This document shows positions 8,646-18,114 of a stretch of DNA of 64,000 bases, piece after piece. The notes under the pieces were generated by a model. The model ran no database searches, was not told where the DNA came from, and saw only the letters and a list, made by a program, of their open reading frames with translations. The translations under genes and the position numbers were made by a program. The DNA comes from Massilia yuzhufengensis (lineage in GTDB: Bacteria > Pseudomonadota > Gammaproteobacteria > Burkholderiales > Burkholderiaceae_D): contig NZ_FOLD01000002.1 in NCBI RefSeq assembly GCF_900112225.1, positions 161,367 to 225,366 of the forward strand, given 5' to 3'. The first letter of the stretch is position 1; every line of letters starts with the position of its first letter.

Positions 8646-9481
8646 TGCCAGCGGCCCTGGCCCCGACCCGTCACCCGGACCCGGCCTGGCGCGGCCGCGT
8701 CATCGCCACCGTGGCCGGCCTGCTGCTGCTGTGGCCCATGCTCACGGCCAGCGAATTCAAGCCCTGGATCCTGTTCGACCCGCAAAGCCTGCGCGCGGCG
8801 GGCATGTTCCTGTCCGACTTCCTGCGCCCGGCCACCGGCGCCGAGTTCCTCGCCATGGTGCTGCGCGAGACCTGGCAGACCGTCGCCATTGCCACCGCCG
8901 GCCTCACCCTTGCCCTGCTGGGGGCGATTCCCGCCACCTTCATCATCACCGAGCGCCTGTCGATCTCCACCCTGGGCACGGGACGCATGCGCCCCGCCGC
9001 CATGCTGGTGCGCCAGCTGCTGCGCTGGGTGCTGGTACTGCTGCGCAGCGTGCCGGAACTGGTGTGGGCGCTGCTGTTCGTGCGCATCGTCGGCCTGGGG
9101 CCGACCGCCGGCGTGCTGGCCATCGCCCTGACCTATTGCGGCATGCTGGCCAAGGTGTATGCCGAGATCCTCGAATCCTCCAGCGCCCACGCCACCGACG
9201 CGCTGCTGGCCGGTGGCAGCGGGCGCATCAGCGCGCTGCTGTTCGGCGCCCTGCCCGATTCCGCCGCCGAACTGGTGTCGTACACCGTGTACCGCTGGGA
9301 GTGCGCGATCCGCGGCTCGGCGGTCATGGGTTTCGTCGGCGCCGGGGGCCTCGGCCAGCGCATGGATGAATCGACCAAGATGATGGCCGGCGGCGAAGTG
9401 TCGACCATGCTGATCATGTTCGTGCTGCTGGTGGCGCTGGCCGACCTGGTATCGAAACTGCTGCGCCGGAGGCTCGGATGA
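8645..9481 (+). CDS. PhnE-like ABC transporter permease 1
   Basis: A 278-residue inner-membrane permease with about six hydrophobic segments. RSVPELVWALLFV and the EAA-loop-like IRGSAVMGFVGAGGLGQ are typical of the PhnE family. It starts inside the stop of the ATPase gene and ends overlapping the second permease by 4 nt (ATGA). The two permeases probably form a heterodimeric channel. Confidence 0.85.
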   Translation: MPAALAPTRHPDPAWRGRVIATVAGLLLLWPMLTASEFKPWILFDPQSLRAAGMFLSDFLRPATGAEFLAMVLRETWQTVAIATAGLTLALLGAIPATFIITERLSISTLGTGRMRPAAMLVRQLLRWVLVLLRSVPELVWALLFVRIVGLGPTAGVLAIALTYCGMLAKVYAEILESSSAHATDALLAGGSGRISALLFGALPDSAAELVSYTVYRWECAIRGSAVMGFVGAGGLGQRMDESTKMMAGGEVSTMLIMFVLLVALADLVSKLLRRRLG

Positions 9482-10269
9482 AGGCCGGGCTTCCGCCCGC
9501 GCCGCCGCGCGCCGCCGGTTCGTGGCTGCTGCTGGCCGCGCTGGTGGCGCTGGTCGCCGCCAGCTTCGCGTCGCTGCCGCTGCAGTGGGCCGCCTTCTTC
9601 ACCCCCGAAGCCCTCACCTCGGCCGCCGAATTCCTGGAAGGCTTCACGCCGCCCGACACCGCCCCGGCCTTCCTCGCCAAGACCTTCTGGGCGCTGTGGG
9701 AGACGCTGGCGATGTCGCTGGTGGGCACCCTGCTGGCGGTGATCGGCGGCATGGCGCTGGCGTTGCCGGCCGCGGGCCGCCTGGGCGGCGCCCTGCGCGG
9801 CCTGACCCGCGCCCTGCTCAATGTACTGCGCTCGATCCCGGAGCTGGTGTGGGCGTCGCTGCTGCTGGTGGCGGCCGGCCTGGGGCCGTTCGCAGGCACG
9901 CTGGCGCTGGCGGCGCACACCAGCGGCGTGCTGGGACGCCTGTTCGCCGATGCGCTGGAAAACGTCGAGCCGCTGCCGGAAGCGAGCCTGCGCACCAATG
10001 GCGCCGCCGCGCTGGCGGCCTTCCTGTACGCTACCTTGCCGCAGGCGCTGCCGCAGATGCTGTCCTATACCCTGTACCGCTGGGAGAACAATATCCGCGC
10101 CGCCGCCGTGCTGGGCGTGGTGGGCGCCGGTGGCCTGGGCCAGATGCTGAAGTACCACCTGTCGCTGTTCCAGATGCCGAGCGCGGCCACGGTGGTCATT
10201 GCCATGCTGCTGCTGGTGGCGGCGGTGGACGCCGCCAGCTACGCGCTGCGGCGCGCCCTCACCCGCTAA
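9478..10269 (+). CDS. PhnE-like ABC transporter permease 2
   Basis: A 263-residue permease homologous to its upstream neighbour. It shares RSIPELVWASLLL, SYTLYRWE and IRAAAVLGVVGAGGLGQ, so the pair looks like an old tandem duplication. About six membrane segments are visible. The start overlaps the upstream stop by 4 nt. Confidence 0.85.
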   Translation: MKAGLPPAPPRAAGSWLLLAALVALVAASFASLPLQWAAFFTPEALTSAAEFLEGFTPPDTAPAFLAKTFWALWETLAMSLVGTLLAVIGGMALALPAAGRLGGALRGLTRALLNVLRSIPELVWASLLLVAAGLGPFAGTLALAAHTSGVLGRLFADALENVEPLPEASLRTNGAAALAAFLYATLPQALPQMLSYTLYRWENNIRAAAVLGVVGAGGLGQMLKYHLSLFQMPSAATVVIAMLLLVAAVDAASYALRRALTR

Positions 10270-10276
10270 GGACCCC

Positions 10277-10921
10277 GTGCTCGTCCTCGACCAACTCAGT
10301 AAATCTTATGGCGGCCGCACCGTGCTGTCGAACCTGTCGCACAGTTTCCGCCCAGGCGAATTCGTGGCCATCATGGGCGAATCGGGCGTGGGCAAGTCGA
10401 CCCTGCTCAATATCATCGCGGGGCTGGACACGCCCGACAGCGGCCAGGTGCTGGTGGACGGCGCCCCCATGTCGGCGCTCGACGACGCCGCCGCGACGCG
10501 CCTGCGCCGCAGCCGCATGGGCTTCATCTTCCAGGCCTTTCATGTGCTGCCGCACCTGACGCTGCGCCAGAACGTGGCGCTGCCGCTGCTGCTGAACCGC
10601 GATCCGCTGGAGCGCGCCGACCAGATGCTGGACGCGGTGGGCCTGGGAGGCCGCGGCGCCGACTTCCCGCGCCAGCTCTCCGGCGGCGAATTGCAGCGCG
10701 TGGCGATCGCGCGCGCGCTCGTGCACCGGCCCGCCCTGTTGCTGGCCGACGAGCCGACCGGCAACCTCGACCCCGAGACCGCCGCCGGCATCCTGGCCCT
10801 GCTGCGCCAGGAAACCCGGCTAAGCGGCGCCGGCGCCATCATGGTCACCCACTCGCACGCGGCGGCCGCGATGGCCGACCAGATCCTCATCCTGAGTCAT
10901 TCCGGATTGAAATTAGCGTAA
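10277..10921 (+). CDS. LolD/MacB-type ABC ATPase in importer operon
   Basis: A 214-residue ATPase with Walker A GESGVGKS (34-41), signature LSGGELQR (134-141), Walker B LLLADEP (about 155-161) and the switch His in THSHA. The LADEPTGNLD stretch is typical of the LolD/MacB branch rather than the PhnC branch. I chose the GTG at 10277, 7 nt after the permease stop with AAGGA just upstream. The longer frame to an ATG at 10199 would lie inside the permease gene and gives a Cys/Trp-rich extension with no family match. A second ATPase of another lineage in one importer operon is unusual. Confidence 0.78.
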   Translation: MLVLDQLSKSYGGRTVLSNLSHSFRPGEFVAIMGESGVGKSTLLNIIAGLDTPDSGQVLVDGAPMSALDDAAATRLRRSRMGFIFQAFHVLPHLTLRQNVALPLLLNRDPLERADQMLDAVGLGGRGADFPRQLSGGELQRVAIARALVHRPALLLADEPTGNLDPETAAGILALLRQETRLSGAGAIMVTHSHAAAAMADQILILSHSGLKLA

Positions 10922-11101
10922 ATTCCGCGAGGAAAGACTGCTGTTAGGCGAACTTTACGTTCAGTTCGTGAATCGTGCGTAACGCAATCGTAGTAATATC
11001 ACAACGACCCGCCACCCAAACCCCTATCACAACAGGCTGGGCCATTTTCCAGAACGAGCCGATCTGTCCCGAATTCATGCAGTTATATTCGGAGAAGCAA
11101 T

Positions 11102-11389
11102 ATGAGTGTACGACAGAAAAAACAGGAAATGCTCGCCGCGATGCACCGGGCCCGTGCCCTGGAACCGTCGAGTTTTGTGCCCAACAAGCTGCTCGATACC
11201 CTGATCGAACGGATGCAGCTGAAGAATGATGCCGAGCTGTGCCGGGTATTGGAGGTGCAGCCGCCGATCATCAGCAAGATCCGCCACCGCAAGCTGAACG
11301 TCGGCGCGACCATCTTGCTGCGCATGCACGAGAAGTCGAACATCCCGATCCGCGAACTCAAGGAGCTGACCAGCGCCTCGATCCATTAG
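11102..11389 (+). CDS. Small HTH-like protein
   Basis: A 95-residue protein preceded by a GGAGAAGC ribosome site. The middle (about residues 28-62: LLDTLIERMQ, DAELCRVLEV, PPIISKIRHR) resembles a Cro/CI-like helix-turn-helix, and the second helix is followed by KLNVGATILLRM. This suggests a small DNA-binding regulator, as seen in many Oxalobacteraceae genomes. It is monocistronic, with about 180 bp of upstream non-coding sequence, and no target is evident. Confidence 0.55.
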   Translation: MSVRQKKQEMLAAMHRARALEPSSFVPNKLLDTLIERMQLKNDAELCRVLEVQPPIISKIRHRKLNVGATILLRMHEKSNIPIRELKELTSASIH

Positions 11390-11424
11390 GGACTATGTGA
11401 ATGACTCCCGTTGGGGTGAATACT

Positions 11425-11436
11425 GTAGGGTGGTCG
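11425..11436 (+). repeat. Partial REP-like copy
   Basis: GTAGGGTGGTCG matches the left arm of the REP-like elements at 1967 and 59607, but the following bases diverge. It lies between the convergent ends of the small HTH gene and the H1-like gene, the usual position for such elements. Confidence 0.5.
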
Positions 11437-11441
11437 CGGCA

Positions 11442-11894
11442 CTACGCCGCCGGCGGCCGTCCGGTCTTCAGCTGCGGCAGCGCCGCCAGCACCGCCTTGA
11501 GCGTGGCGATGTCGACCTGGCCCAGCAGGGCCACGCCGATGCGCAGCAGCTCGCTCTTCTTGACGTCGATCCCGGCGCGCAGGCAGGCCTGCTTGACGTC
11601 GGCAAGCACCGCGTACTCCTGCTCTGGCATGGTAAAGCTGTCGCGCACCAGCGCCGGGCGGGTGGCGGGCGCTGTTTCACGCGCGGGAGTCACCGGAGCC
11701 TTGCGCGGCGCGCGTTTCACGGGCGCCGCGGCCAGTGCCTTCGCGGCTGTCTTGACGGCCGATTTGAGCTTGGGGGCGGGGGCCTTGGCCGGAGCGGCCT
11801 TTCTTGCCACCTTGGTGACCTGCTTCGCCGGCGCGGCCTTGGCGCGCGCGGCTCCCTTTGCTGCGGTGCCGACAGCAGCTGACTTCCTGGGCAT
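11442..11894 (-). CDS. Histone H1-like Lys/Ala/Pro-rich protein
   Basis: The 150-residue protein has a basic N-terminal half (about residues 1-80) of short Lys-Ala-Pro repeats such as KAAPAK and RKAP, like the tails of bacterial H1-like DNA-binding proteins. The C-terminal half is a compact non-repetitive domain (FTMPEQEYAVL, LRIGVALLGQ) that may dimerise. I chose the ATG at 11894 because a GGAG lies 6 nt before it; an ATG four codons upstream overlaps that site. It likely binds nucleic acid; this is inferred from composition only. Confidence 0.65.
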   Translation of the reverse strand: MPRKSAAVGTAAKGAARAKAAPAKQVTKVARKAAPAKAPAPKLKSAVKTAAKALAAAPVKRAPRKAPVTPARETAPATRPALVRDSFTMPEQEYAVLADVKQACLRAGIDVKKSELLRIGVALLGQVDIATLKAVLAALPQLKTGRPPAA

Positions 11895-11972
11895 TACCGA
11901 CTCCATCGTTCAACAAGCTAAACAATATAGTCGATTTGCCCCGCCGCTGCCAAGGCGCGCGTCAAACGAACG

Positions 11973-13112
11973 CTATGCGGCGCCTTCCCGTTCCAGGTCG
12001 TCGGCGTCACGGAATTCCTGCGCGATGCGGGCGAATTCCGCTTCGATCGCAAAGAAGGCCTCGAGCACGTCGGGGTCGAAATGCGAGCCGCGCCCCTGGC
12101 GCATGATCTCGAGCGACTGCGCGTGCGAGAACGGCGGCTTGTACACGCGGCGCGAGATCAGCGCGTCATACACGTCGGCTACCGCCATCAGGCGCGCCGA
12201 TACCGGAATGTCCTCGCCGCTCAGGCTTTCCGGGTAGCCGCTGCCGTCCCACTTCTCCTGGTGCGAATGGGCGATCTCGCGCGCGAACATCAGGAAGCTG
12301 TTGGTGCCGCCCAGGTGCTTCTCGGCCAGCATGATGGTGTCGCGTCCGTAGGCCGCATGCAGCTTCATCACCTCGAATTCTTCCGGGTCGAGCTTGCCCT
12401 GCTTCTGCAGGATGTGGTCGGGAATGCCGGCCTTGCCGATGTCGTGCAGCGGCGCCGACTTGTACAGCAGCTCGATGTTCTCGTCGGGCAGCTTGCCGGC
12501 GAAGCGCGGGTGGCTGCGCAGCTTCAGCGCCAGCGCGCGCATGTAGTGCTGGGTGCGGCGGATGTGGTTGCCCGGCCCCCCGTCGCGGGTTTCCGCCATC
12601 GACGCCATCGCCAGGATGATCGCCTCCTGCATCATCATCAGCTGCGCGGTGCGCTGCTGCACCAGGCGCTCGAGGTTCTGGTTGTGCTCCTGCAGCTGCT
12701 TGCGCGCGCTGCGCAGGGTCAGGTGAGTCGAGACGCGGGCGAACAGGATCGGCGGGCTGATTGGCTTGCCGAGGTAGTCCACCGCGCCCACCGACAGGCC
12801 CATGGCCTCGTCTTCGATCTGGTTCTTCGCGGTCAGGAAGATCACCGGGATGTCCGCAGTCGCCGGGTTGGCCTTGAGCTGGCGGCAGGTCTCGTAGCCA
12901 TCCATCCCGGGCATCATCACGTCCAGCAGGATCAGGTCGAGGTCCGGCGTGGCCGCGGCCACCTGCAGCGCCGTCGTGCCGTTGGTGGCCACCTTGGTGT
13001 GGTACCTGTCCTTCAACAGCCGCGACAGCAGCATGATGTTGTCCGGGGTGTCGTCGACGATCAGGATGGTCGGCTTGTCCGCCTTGTGTTTTTCCAGCTG
13101 GGCTGCAGTCAT
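11973..13112 (-). CDS. HD-GYP domain response regulator
   Basis: A 379-residue RpfG-like protein. The receiver domain (about 14-130) has an intact acidic pocket, phosphoacceptor Asp64 in ILLDVMMPG and Lys117. The HD-GYP domain (about 165-370) has His223-Asp224 in [12 protein letters not shown] and [11 protein letters not shown] at 284-294. It is expected to hydrolyse c-di-GMP when phosphorylated. Its ATG overlaps the kinase stop by 4 nt, so the hybrid kinase upstream is the likely partner. Confidence 0.92.
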   Translation of the reverse strand: MTAAQLEKHKADKPTILIVDDTPDNIMLLSRLLKDRYHTKVATNGTTALQVAAATPDLDLILLDVMMPGMDGYETCRQLKANPATADIPVIFLTAKNQIEDEAMGLSVGAVDYLGKPISPPILFARVSTHLTLRSARKQLQEHNQNLERLVQQRTAQLMMMQEAIILAMASMAETRDGGPGNHIRRTQHYMRALALKLRSHPRFAGKLPDENIELLYKSAPLHDIGKAGIPDHILQKQGKLDPEEFEVMKLHAAYGRDTIMLAEKHLGGTNSFLMFAREIAHSHQEKWDGSGYPESLSGEDIPVSARLMAVADVYDALISRRVYKPPFSHAQSLEIMRQGRGSHFDPDVLEAFFAIEAEFARIAQEFRDADDLEREGAA

Positions 13113-16100
13113 ATGTGTTCCGCGATGGACGAATCAGCGCCCCGGGCCTGGACCAGCACCAGGCGCGCTTCTTCAAATTCGTAACGCGACAGGTGCGCCT
13201 CGAGGCGCGCCAGCGCGCCCGGGCCGAGCAGGCGTCCCAGCGAGACGCGCACGGTGTCGAAATAGTCGGTGGCATCACCGGAGAATTCTGCCAGCAGGCT
13301 TTCCAGCTGGGCCACGGCCTGGCCGGGGTCGGGCAGCGCGTCCTGCGCGCCGGCCAGGGGCACGGCGGCCGGCACTTCCGGCGCATTCGCAAAATAGCAG
13401 TCGAGCGCATCCATCAGGTCGGCCACCGCGCGCTCGAGCGCGCCGGCGCTGCGTTCGAGCGCGGCCAGGTCCGGCGCCGGGCGGCCCGCTTCTTCCTCGA
13501 TTTCCTGCGACAGCGCCTGCAACGCGCGCGCGCCGATGTTGCCGGCCACGCCACGCAAGGAGTGGGCGCGGGTCGCCGCCTCGCGCAGGTGCCCGCCATC
13601 GAGGTCGCTGCGGATGCTGCAGCCGGCGTCGCGCTGCGAGGCGCGGAAACGGTCCAGCAGCTCGACGTACAGGGCGCTGTTGCCGCCCACATTGCGCAGG
13701 CCGAAGCCCGAATCGATGCCGGCCAGGCCTGGCAGCGGCGCCAGTTCGCCGGCAACGTCCTGCGCCGCGCGCGCCGGTAGTGCCTTGCCCATCCAGCGCG
13801 CCAGCGTGGCGACCAGTTTTTCCGGGTCGACCGGCTTGGTGATGTAGTCCTGCATGCCTTCGTTCAGGCAGCGCTCGCGGATCTCGGACAGCGCGTGCGC
13901 CGTCATCGCGATCACCGGCAGTTCGTCGAAGCGCGGGTCGCGGCGCAGTTCCACCGTGGCTTCGTGGCCGTCGATCTGGGGCATCTCGAGGTCCATCAGC
14001 ACCAGGCGATAGGCGTTGGGTCCGCCGGCGAACAGCTTTTCCAGCGCCTGGTGGCCGGTGGAGGCGACGTCGACGTCGATGCCCTGGGCTTCGAGCAGCT
14101 CGCGCGCGATCTGCTGGTTGACCAGGTTGTCCTCGACCACCAGCACGCGCGCGCCCTGCTGGTGGGCGCGCACCACGCCGGCGCCGGCCGCGCCGGCCGG
14201 CGCGCCCGCGAACAAGGCCGCCAGCGAAGCCACCAGCGACGATTGCACGAAGGGCTTGAACAGGAAGCCGTTCACGCCCGCGCTTTCGGCCCTGGCCTGC
14301 ACATCCTCGCGCCCGAAGGCGGTCACCAGCATGGTCAGCGGCGGCGCGCCCAGGTCCGGGTTTTCCGTGATGCGGCGCACCAGGTCGATGCCGTCCATGC
14401 GCGGCATGGTGCAGTCGGTCAGCACCAGGCGGTAGGGCATGCCGGCGGCGTCGGCCGCGATGATCGCGCCTTCCGCATGGCGCGCATCCGACGCGCATTC
14501 GATCCGAAGCGGCAGCGCCGCCAGCGCCTCGCGCAGGATGGCGCGCGCCAGTGCGCTGTCGTCCACCACCAGCACCCGCGCGCCGGTGAGTTCCGGCGGG
14601 GCCGCCAGCGGCGCTTCGGGTACGCCCGAGAGTGCGAAGTCGAGGTCGAAATGGAAGGTCGAGCCGGCGCCCGGCGCGCTGTCCACCGCGATGCGCCCGC
14701 CCATCAGGCCCACCAGCTGCTGCGAGATCGACAGGCCCAGGCCCGTGCCGCCGAATTCGCGCGTGGTCGAGCCGTTGGCCTGGCTGAAGGCGCGGAACAG
14801 CTTGGCCTGGGCGTCCACCCCGATGCCGATGCCGGTGTCGCGCACCGCGAAGCGCAGCTTGACCCGTCCCGGGTCCGCCCCTTTGAGCGCAATACAGGAC
14901 AGCTGCAGCTCGCCCTCGGGCGTGAACTTGACCGCGTTGTTGATCAGGTTGATGAGGACCTGGCCCAGGCGCAGCGGGTCGCCCACCAGCTGGCGCGGCA
15001 CCGCCTGCGGCACGTGGAACAGGTATTCGAGGCGCTTCTCGGCGGCGCGCTGGCTGGTCACGCTGGCCACGTTGAGCAAGACCTCGTCGAGGCTGAACGG
15101 AACCTCTTCCACCTCGAGCTTGCCGGCCTCGATCTTGGAAAAATCGAGGATGTCGTTGATGATCCCCAGCAGCGACAGCGCGGCGCGGTGGATCTTGCCG
15201 ACGTAGTCCTGCTGCTTCGGGTTCAGGTCGGTGCGCAGCGCCAGGTAGGCCATGCCGATGATCGCGCTCATCGGGGTGCGGATCTCGTGGCTCATATTGG
15301 CCAGGAACTCGGACTTGGCGACATTGGCCGCCTCCGCGCGCAGGTTGGACTGGGTCAGCTCCTCGGTGCGGGCGGCGATCTTCTGTTCCAGGTCTTCGTT
15401 CAGTTCGCGCAGCTGCTGTTCGATGCGGCTTTTTTCGCGCAGCAGGCCGTTGGTCACCTGCTCGGCCTGGCGCAAGCGGTTCAGGGTATCGCGAAAGCTC
15501 CGCACTGCCGAGGACAGGCGCCCGACCTGGTCGCGCCGGCCGATGCCGGACAGCCGGATGTCGGTCTCGCCGCGCGCCAGCTTTTCCAGCGCGTCCTGGA
15601 TATCGGCGAAGGGCTGCGACATGCGCCGCCCCACCACGAACACGCAGCCGACGATGGCCAGCGTGAGCAGGATATTGGCCGCCGCCGTGTGGATGATCTG
15701 GCTGCGCAGGTCCTGGTCGATCTGCTCGCGCGAGAAGGCCAGCTCGATCGCGCCGACCGAATAGGCGCGGGTGCCGTCGTTGTAGCTGATGCGGCGGCGC
15801 AGGCGCACCGCGGCGTCGCCGTAGTCGCGGTTGCCGAGCGCGGCGATCAGGCTGCCGTCCGGCGCCAGCACGCGCAGGGTCTGCACCTCCGGGGTGGCGC
15901 CGAGCGCGTCGACCACCGAAGACACGGCGGCGCTGTTGATGTCGAACAGCGGGCGCGCCAGCGCGTGCGAGAGCACGTCGGCCTGGCGCTCGACCCGCTC
16001 CTGCAGGCGCCGGTCGGCATCCTGGCTCAGCGCATGCAGGGTGTAGGTGGTGTAGACGCCGGTCGACAGCGCGACCGCCAGCACGATCCCGGCGCCGAGC

Positions 16101-16156
16101 CGGAACACGATGTTCTGGCGCCAGTTCTCGATCAGGCGGCGTGGCACGATCCGCAT
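13109..16156 (-). CDS. Hybrid sensor histidine kinase (HAMP-HisKA-HATPase-REC-REC-HPt)
   Basis: A 1015-residue inner-membrane kinase. Two membrane segments (about 18-40 and 158-177) flank a periplasmic domain, followed by HAMP, a coiled coil and the H-box [10 protein letters not shown] with His290. The HATPase domain has the usual N and G boxes ([17 protein letters not shown]). Two receivers follow, with Asp in VLTDCTMP and VLMDLEMP, then an HPt domain with [10 protein letters not shown]. The tail resembles a second, His-less HPt-like helical bundle. It sits 16 nt after the periplasmic binding-protein gene and is coupled to the HD-GYP regulator, forming a phosphorelay with c-di-GMP output. 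Confidence 0.92.
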   Translation of the reverse strand: MRIVPRRLIENWRQNIVFRLGAGIVLAVALSTGVYTTYTLHALSQDADRRLQERVERQADVLSHALARPLFDINSAAVSSVVDALGATPEVQTLRVLAPDGSLIAALGNRDYGDAAVRLRRRISYNDGTRAYSVGAIELAFSREQIDQDLRSQIIHTAAANILLTLAIVGCVFVVGRRMSQPFADIQDALEKLARGETDIRLSGIGRRDQVGRLSSAVRSFRDTLNRLRQAEQVTNGLLREKSRIEQQLRELNEDLEQKIAARTEELTQSNLRAEAANVAKSEFLANMSHEIRTPMSAIIGMAYLALRTDLNPKQQDYVGKIHRAALSLLGIINDILDFSKIEAGKLEVEEVPFSLDEVLLNVASVTSQRAAEKRLEYLFHVPQAVPRQLVGDPLRLGQVLINLINNAVKFTPEGELQLSCIALKGADPGRVKLRFAVRDTGIGIGVDAQAKLFRAFSQANGSTTREFGGTGLGLSISQQLVGLMGGRIAVDSAPGAGSTFHFDLDFALSGVPEAPLAAPPELTGARVLVVDDSALARAILREALAALPLRIECASDARHAEGAIIAADAAGMPYRLVLTDCTMPRMDGIDLVRRITENPDLGAPPLTMLVTAFGREDVQARAESAGVNGFLFKPFVQSSLVASLAALFAGAPAGAAGAGVVRAHQQGARVLVVEDNLVNQQIARELLEAQGIDVDVASTGHQALEKLFAGGPNAYRLVLMDLEMPQIDGHEATVELRRDPRFDELPVIAMTAHALSEIRERCLNEGMQDYITKPVDPEKLVATLARWMGKALPARAAQDVAGELAPLPGLAGIDSGFGLRNVGGNSALYVELLDRFRASQRDAGCSIRSDLDGGHLREAATRAHSLRGVAGNIGARALQALSQEIEEEAGRPAPDLAALERSAGALERAVADLMDALDCYFANAPEVPAAVPLAGAQDALPDPGQAVAQLESLLAEFSGDATDYFDTVRVSLGRLLGPGALARLEAHLSRYEFEEARLVLVQARGADSSIAEHI

Positions 16157-16172
16157 GCGCTTGCGGCGGCGG

Positions 16173-16982
16173 TTAATCGCGCGCTCCCGGTGCGCTGCCC
16201 GCCAGCGCCTGCAGCTCGCGCTTGCGGTAGGCCGCGCCCGTGCGCACCTGTTCGACCGCGTCCCACAGGCGCGCGGCCAGTTGCGGCTGGCTGGCCACGA
16301 GGGCGCTCGAGAGCACCAGGAAGTACGGTTTTTCGATCAGCGCCACCGGCAGCACTTCGAGGCGGCTGCCGTAATGGCCGCGCAGCAGGCGGGAGGCGTC
16401 GCCGCCGCCCATCGCGGCGCCGGCCAGGCGTCCCGCGATGAGCTTTTGCGCCAGCTCGTCCGCGCGCTGGCTGCCCTCGTCGATCGCGATGTTCTGGGCG
16501 CGCAGGAAGTCGCCCACCGAGTAGCCCAGCTGGACCCCGATGCGCCCGTCGAGGTGGCGGAAGGACTTGCCGTCCCACTCCAGGCGGCTGCCGCGGCGCC
16601 GCACCAGCACGTAGCGGTCGACGTGCATGCGCTTGGCGGCGTCGGCCTGCGGGTTGGCGCCGCCGGCGGCCACGCCCGGATAGGCGCCCAGCCCCATGCG
16701 CTCGCGGGTGAAGCTTACCGCGAAGGCGCCGCCGACCTGGTTGGCCTTGAGCTGCTCGAGGCAGCGCTTCCACGGCATGCTCTGGTAATCGAAGCTGACG
16801 CCGGTGCGCCTCGACACTTCGGCCAGCAGCTCGAAATTCAGGCCGCCGCCGTCCAGCGTGCGCCAGGGCGGCACTTCCTGGCGCTCGAAACACAGGGTGA
16901 TGCTGTCATTCGGCGCGGCCTGCACCCGGCCCTGCACCAGCAGGCAGGAAGCGACCAGGACGGGGATGAGGAAGCGGCGCAT
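16173..16982 (-). CDS. Periplasmic substrate-binding protein, family 3-like
   Basis: A 269-residue protein with a signal peptide ending VQA-AP (about residue 22). The remaining sequence resembles the bacterial extracellular solute-binding (PBPb) fold: [21 protein letters not shown] near the N-lobe and the [12 protein letters not shown] hinge region. No transporter genes are near. It heads an operon with a hybrid kinase that has its own periplasmic domain, so it may act as a ligand-sensing partner rather than in uptake. That role is inference from context. Confidence 0.75.
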   Translation of the reverse strand: MRRFLIPVLVASCLLVQGRVQAAPNDSITLCFERQEVPPWRTLDGGGLNFELLAEVSRRTGVSFDYQSMPWKRCLEQLKANQVGGAFAVSFTRERMGLGAYPGVAAGGANPQADAAKRMHVDRYVLVRRRGSRLEWDGKSFRHLDGRIGVQLGYSVGDFLRAQNIAIDEGSQRADELAQKLIAGRLAGAAMGGGDASRLLRGHYGSRLEVLPVALIEKPYFLVLSSALVASQPQLAARLWDAVEQVRTGAAYRKRELQALAGSAPGARD

Positions 16983-17096
16983 GGAAAACAGCGTGGCGGG
17001 CGTGGTTGAATGAACAACAGAAGTATGCCACTAGAAATTTCCAAACAACAGAGAAAATCGAGGGCAGGCGTGGAAAAGCGACACACGCCTCCGGCC

Positions 17097-18050
17097 TCAT
17101 GCGTGGCGCAGGGACGCCGGCGCAGCCACGGCCGCCCGCGCATGCAGGTCCCACAGCGCGCCCACACGCAGACCGGCATGGGCCGGGATCACCTGCGCCA
17201 CGCCGCACTCCTCCACCAAGGCAATGAGCAGCGCCAGCCCGCCCACCAGGTGCGGCGCGCGGGCCGCAGCGTGCCAGGCCAGGCGCACCCGCGCCACGTG
17301 GCCGGCCTGCAGGAAGCGCGCGCGCAGCGCCAGCAGGCAGTCCAGGTCCAGGTGGCCGCCTGCGATGCCGTCGTCGTGGGCGATTTCGGCCAGCGCCCGC
17401 ACCGTGCCGCAGGCGCCATAGGCCGCCTGCCAGCCGCGCCCGGCCAGCGCGCTGTCGGCAAAGCGGCTGCGCCCCGAGTGCACGGCGGCCTCGAAGGCGG
17501 CGGCGTCGATGCGGCCGTCGGCGAAGAACGTGAGGCCCTGGCGCACGGCGCCCACCGGGAAGGATTCGATGCGCTCGATGGCGGCGCCGCGTCCCAGCAC
17601 CAGTTCGGTGGAGACGCTGCCGATATCGAGCACCAGGCGCGCGTCCCGGCTCTCGCCCAGGGTGCTGGCCACGCCCATGTAGACCAGGCGTCCGGCCTCG
17701 TCGCCATTGATCAGTTCGATCGGCCGGCGCAGCGCCGCTTCGGCGGCCGGCAGGAACAGGGCCGCATTGCGCGCCATGCGCAGGGCCGAGGTGGCGACCA
17801 CCCGCACGGCGCGCGGATGCCAGGCGTCGAGGGTGTCGGCGAATTCGCGCAGGCAGGCCAGCGCGCGGCGCATGGCCGCTTCGCACAGGCTGCCGTCGTC
17901 CTCGAACGAAGCGGCCAGGCGCACCGGCTCGGCCAGCGTCGCCTCCAGCCGCAGCTCGTCCTGCTCAAAACGCCCGATGTGCAGGCGAAAACTGTCGGAG
18001 CCGAGTTCGACGGCGGCGTAGCGTGGGGTATCGGGGGAGAAGGTGACCAT
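17097..18050 (-). CDS. Ppx/GppA phosphatase family protein
   Basis: A 317-residue protein covering only the N-terminal actin-like ATPase-fold module of exopolyphosphatase/pppGpp phosphatase. It begins AAVELGSDSFRLHIG, the normal phosphate-binding loop. The second loop reads LDIGSVSTEL where most members have DIGGGSTEL, and the EEA motif reads DEAGRLVY. It has a GGAGCGCTCC ribosome site. Polyphosphate or (p)ppGpp is the family substrate; the altered loops leave catalytic activity uncertain. Confidence 0.85.
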   Translation of the reverse strand: MVTFSPDTPRYAAVELGSDSFRLHIGRFEQDELRLEATLAEPVRLAASFEDDGSLCEAAMRRALACLREFADTLDAWHPRAVRVVATSALRMARNAALFLPAAEAALRRPIELINGDEAGRLVYMGVASTLGESRDARLVLDIGSVSTELVLGRGAAIERIESFPVGAVRQGLTFFADGRIDAAAFEAAVHSGRSRFADSALAGRGWQAAYGACGTVRALAEIAHDDGIAGGHLDLDCLLALRARFLQAGHVARVRLAWHAAARAPHLVGGLALLIALVEECGVAQVIPAHAGLRVGALWDLHARAAVAAPASLRHA

Positions 18051-18114
18051 GGAGCGCTCCTGCAGCAGGGATGCCGCAGGATACGCCCACGATATGACAG
18101 GATTGTGACGCGCC

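Noticed and set aside
6918..10921. Plain phosphonate transporter phnDCE
   Set aside because: No phn catabolic genes are near, and the neighbours are selenium and ergothioneine genes; still possible but less likely.
12081..13184. A 367-codon plus-strand frame opposite the HD-GYP gene
   Set aside because: No motif, no ribosome site, and fully covered by a well-supported gene.
13895..16441. An 848-codon open frame on the plus strand opposite the hybrid kinase gene
   Set aside because: It lacks any recognisable domain and mirrors the kinase codons; it is a GC-bias artefact.
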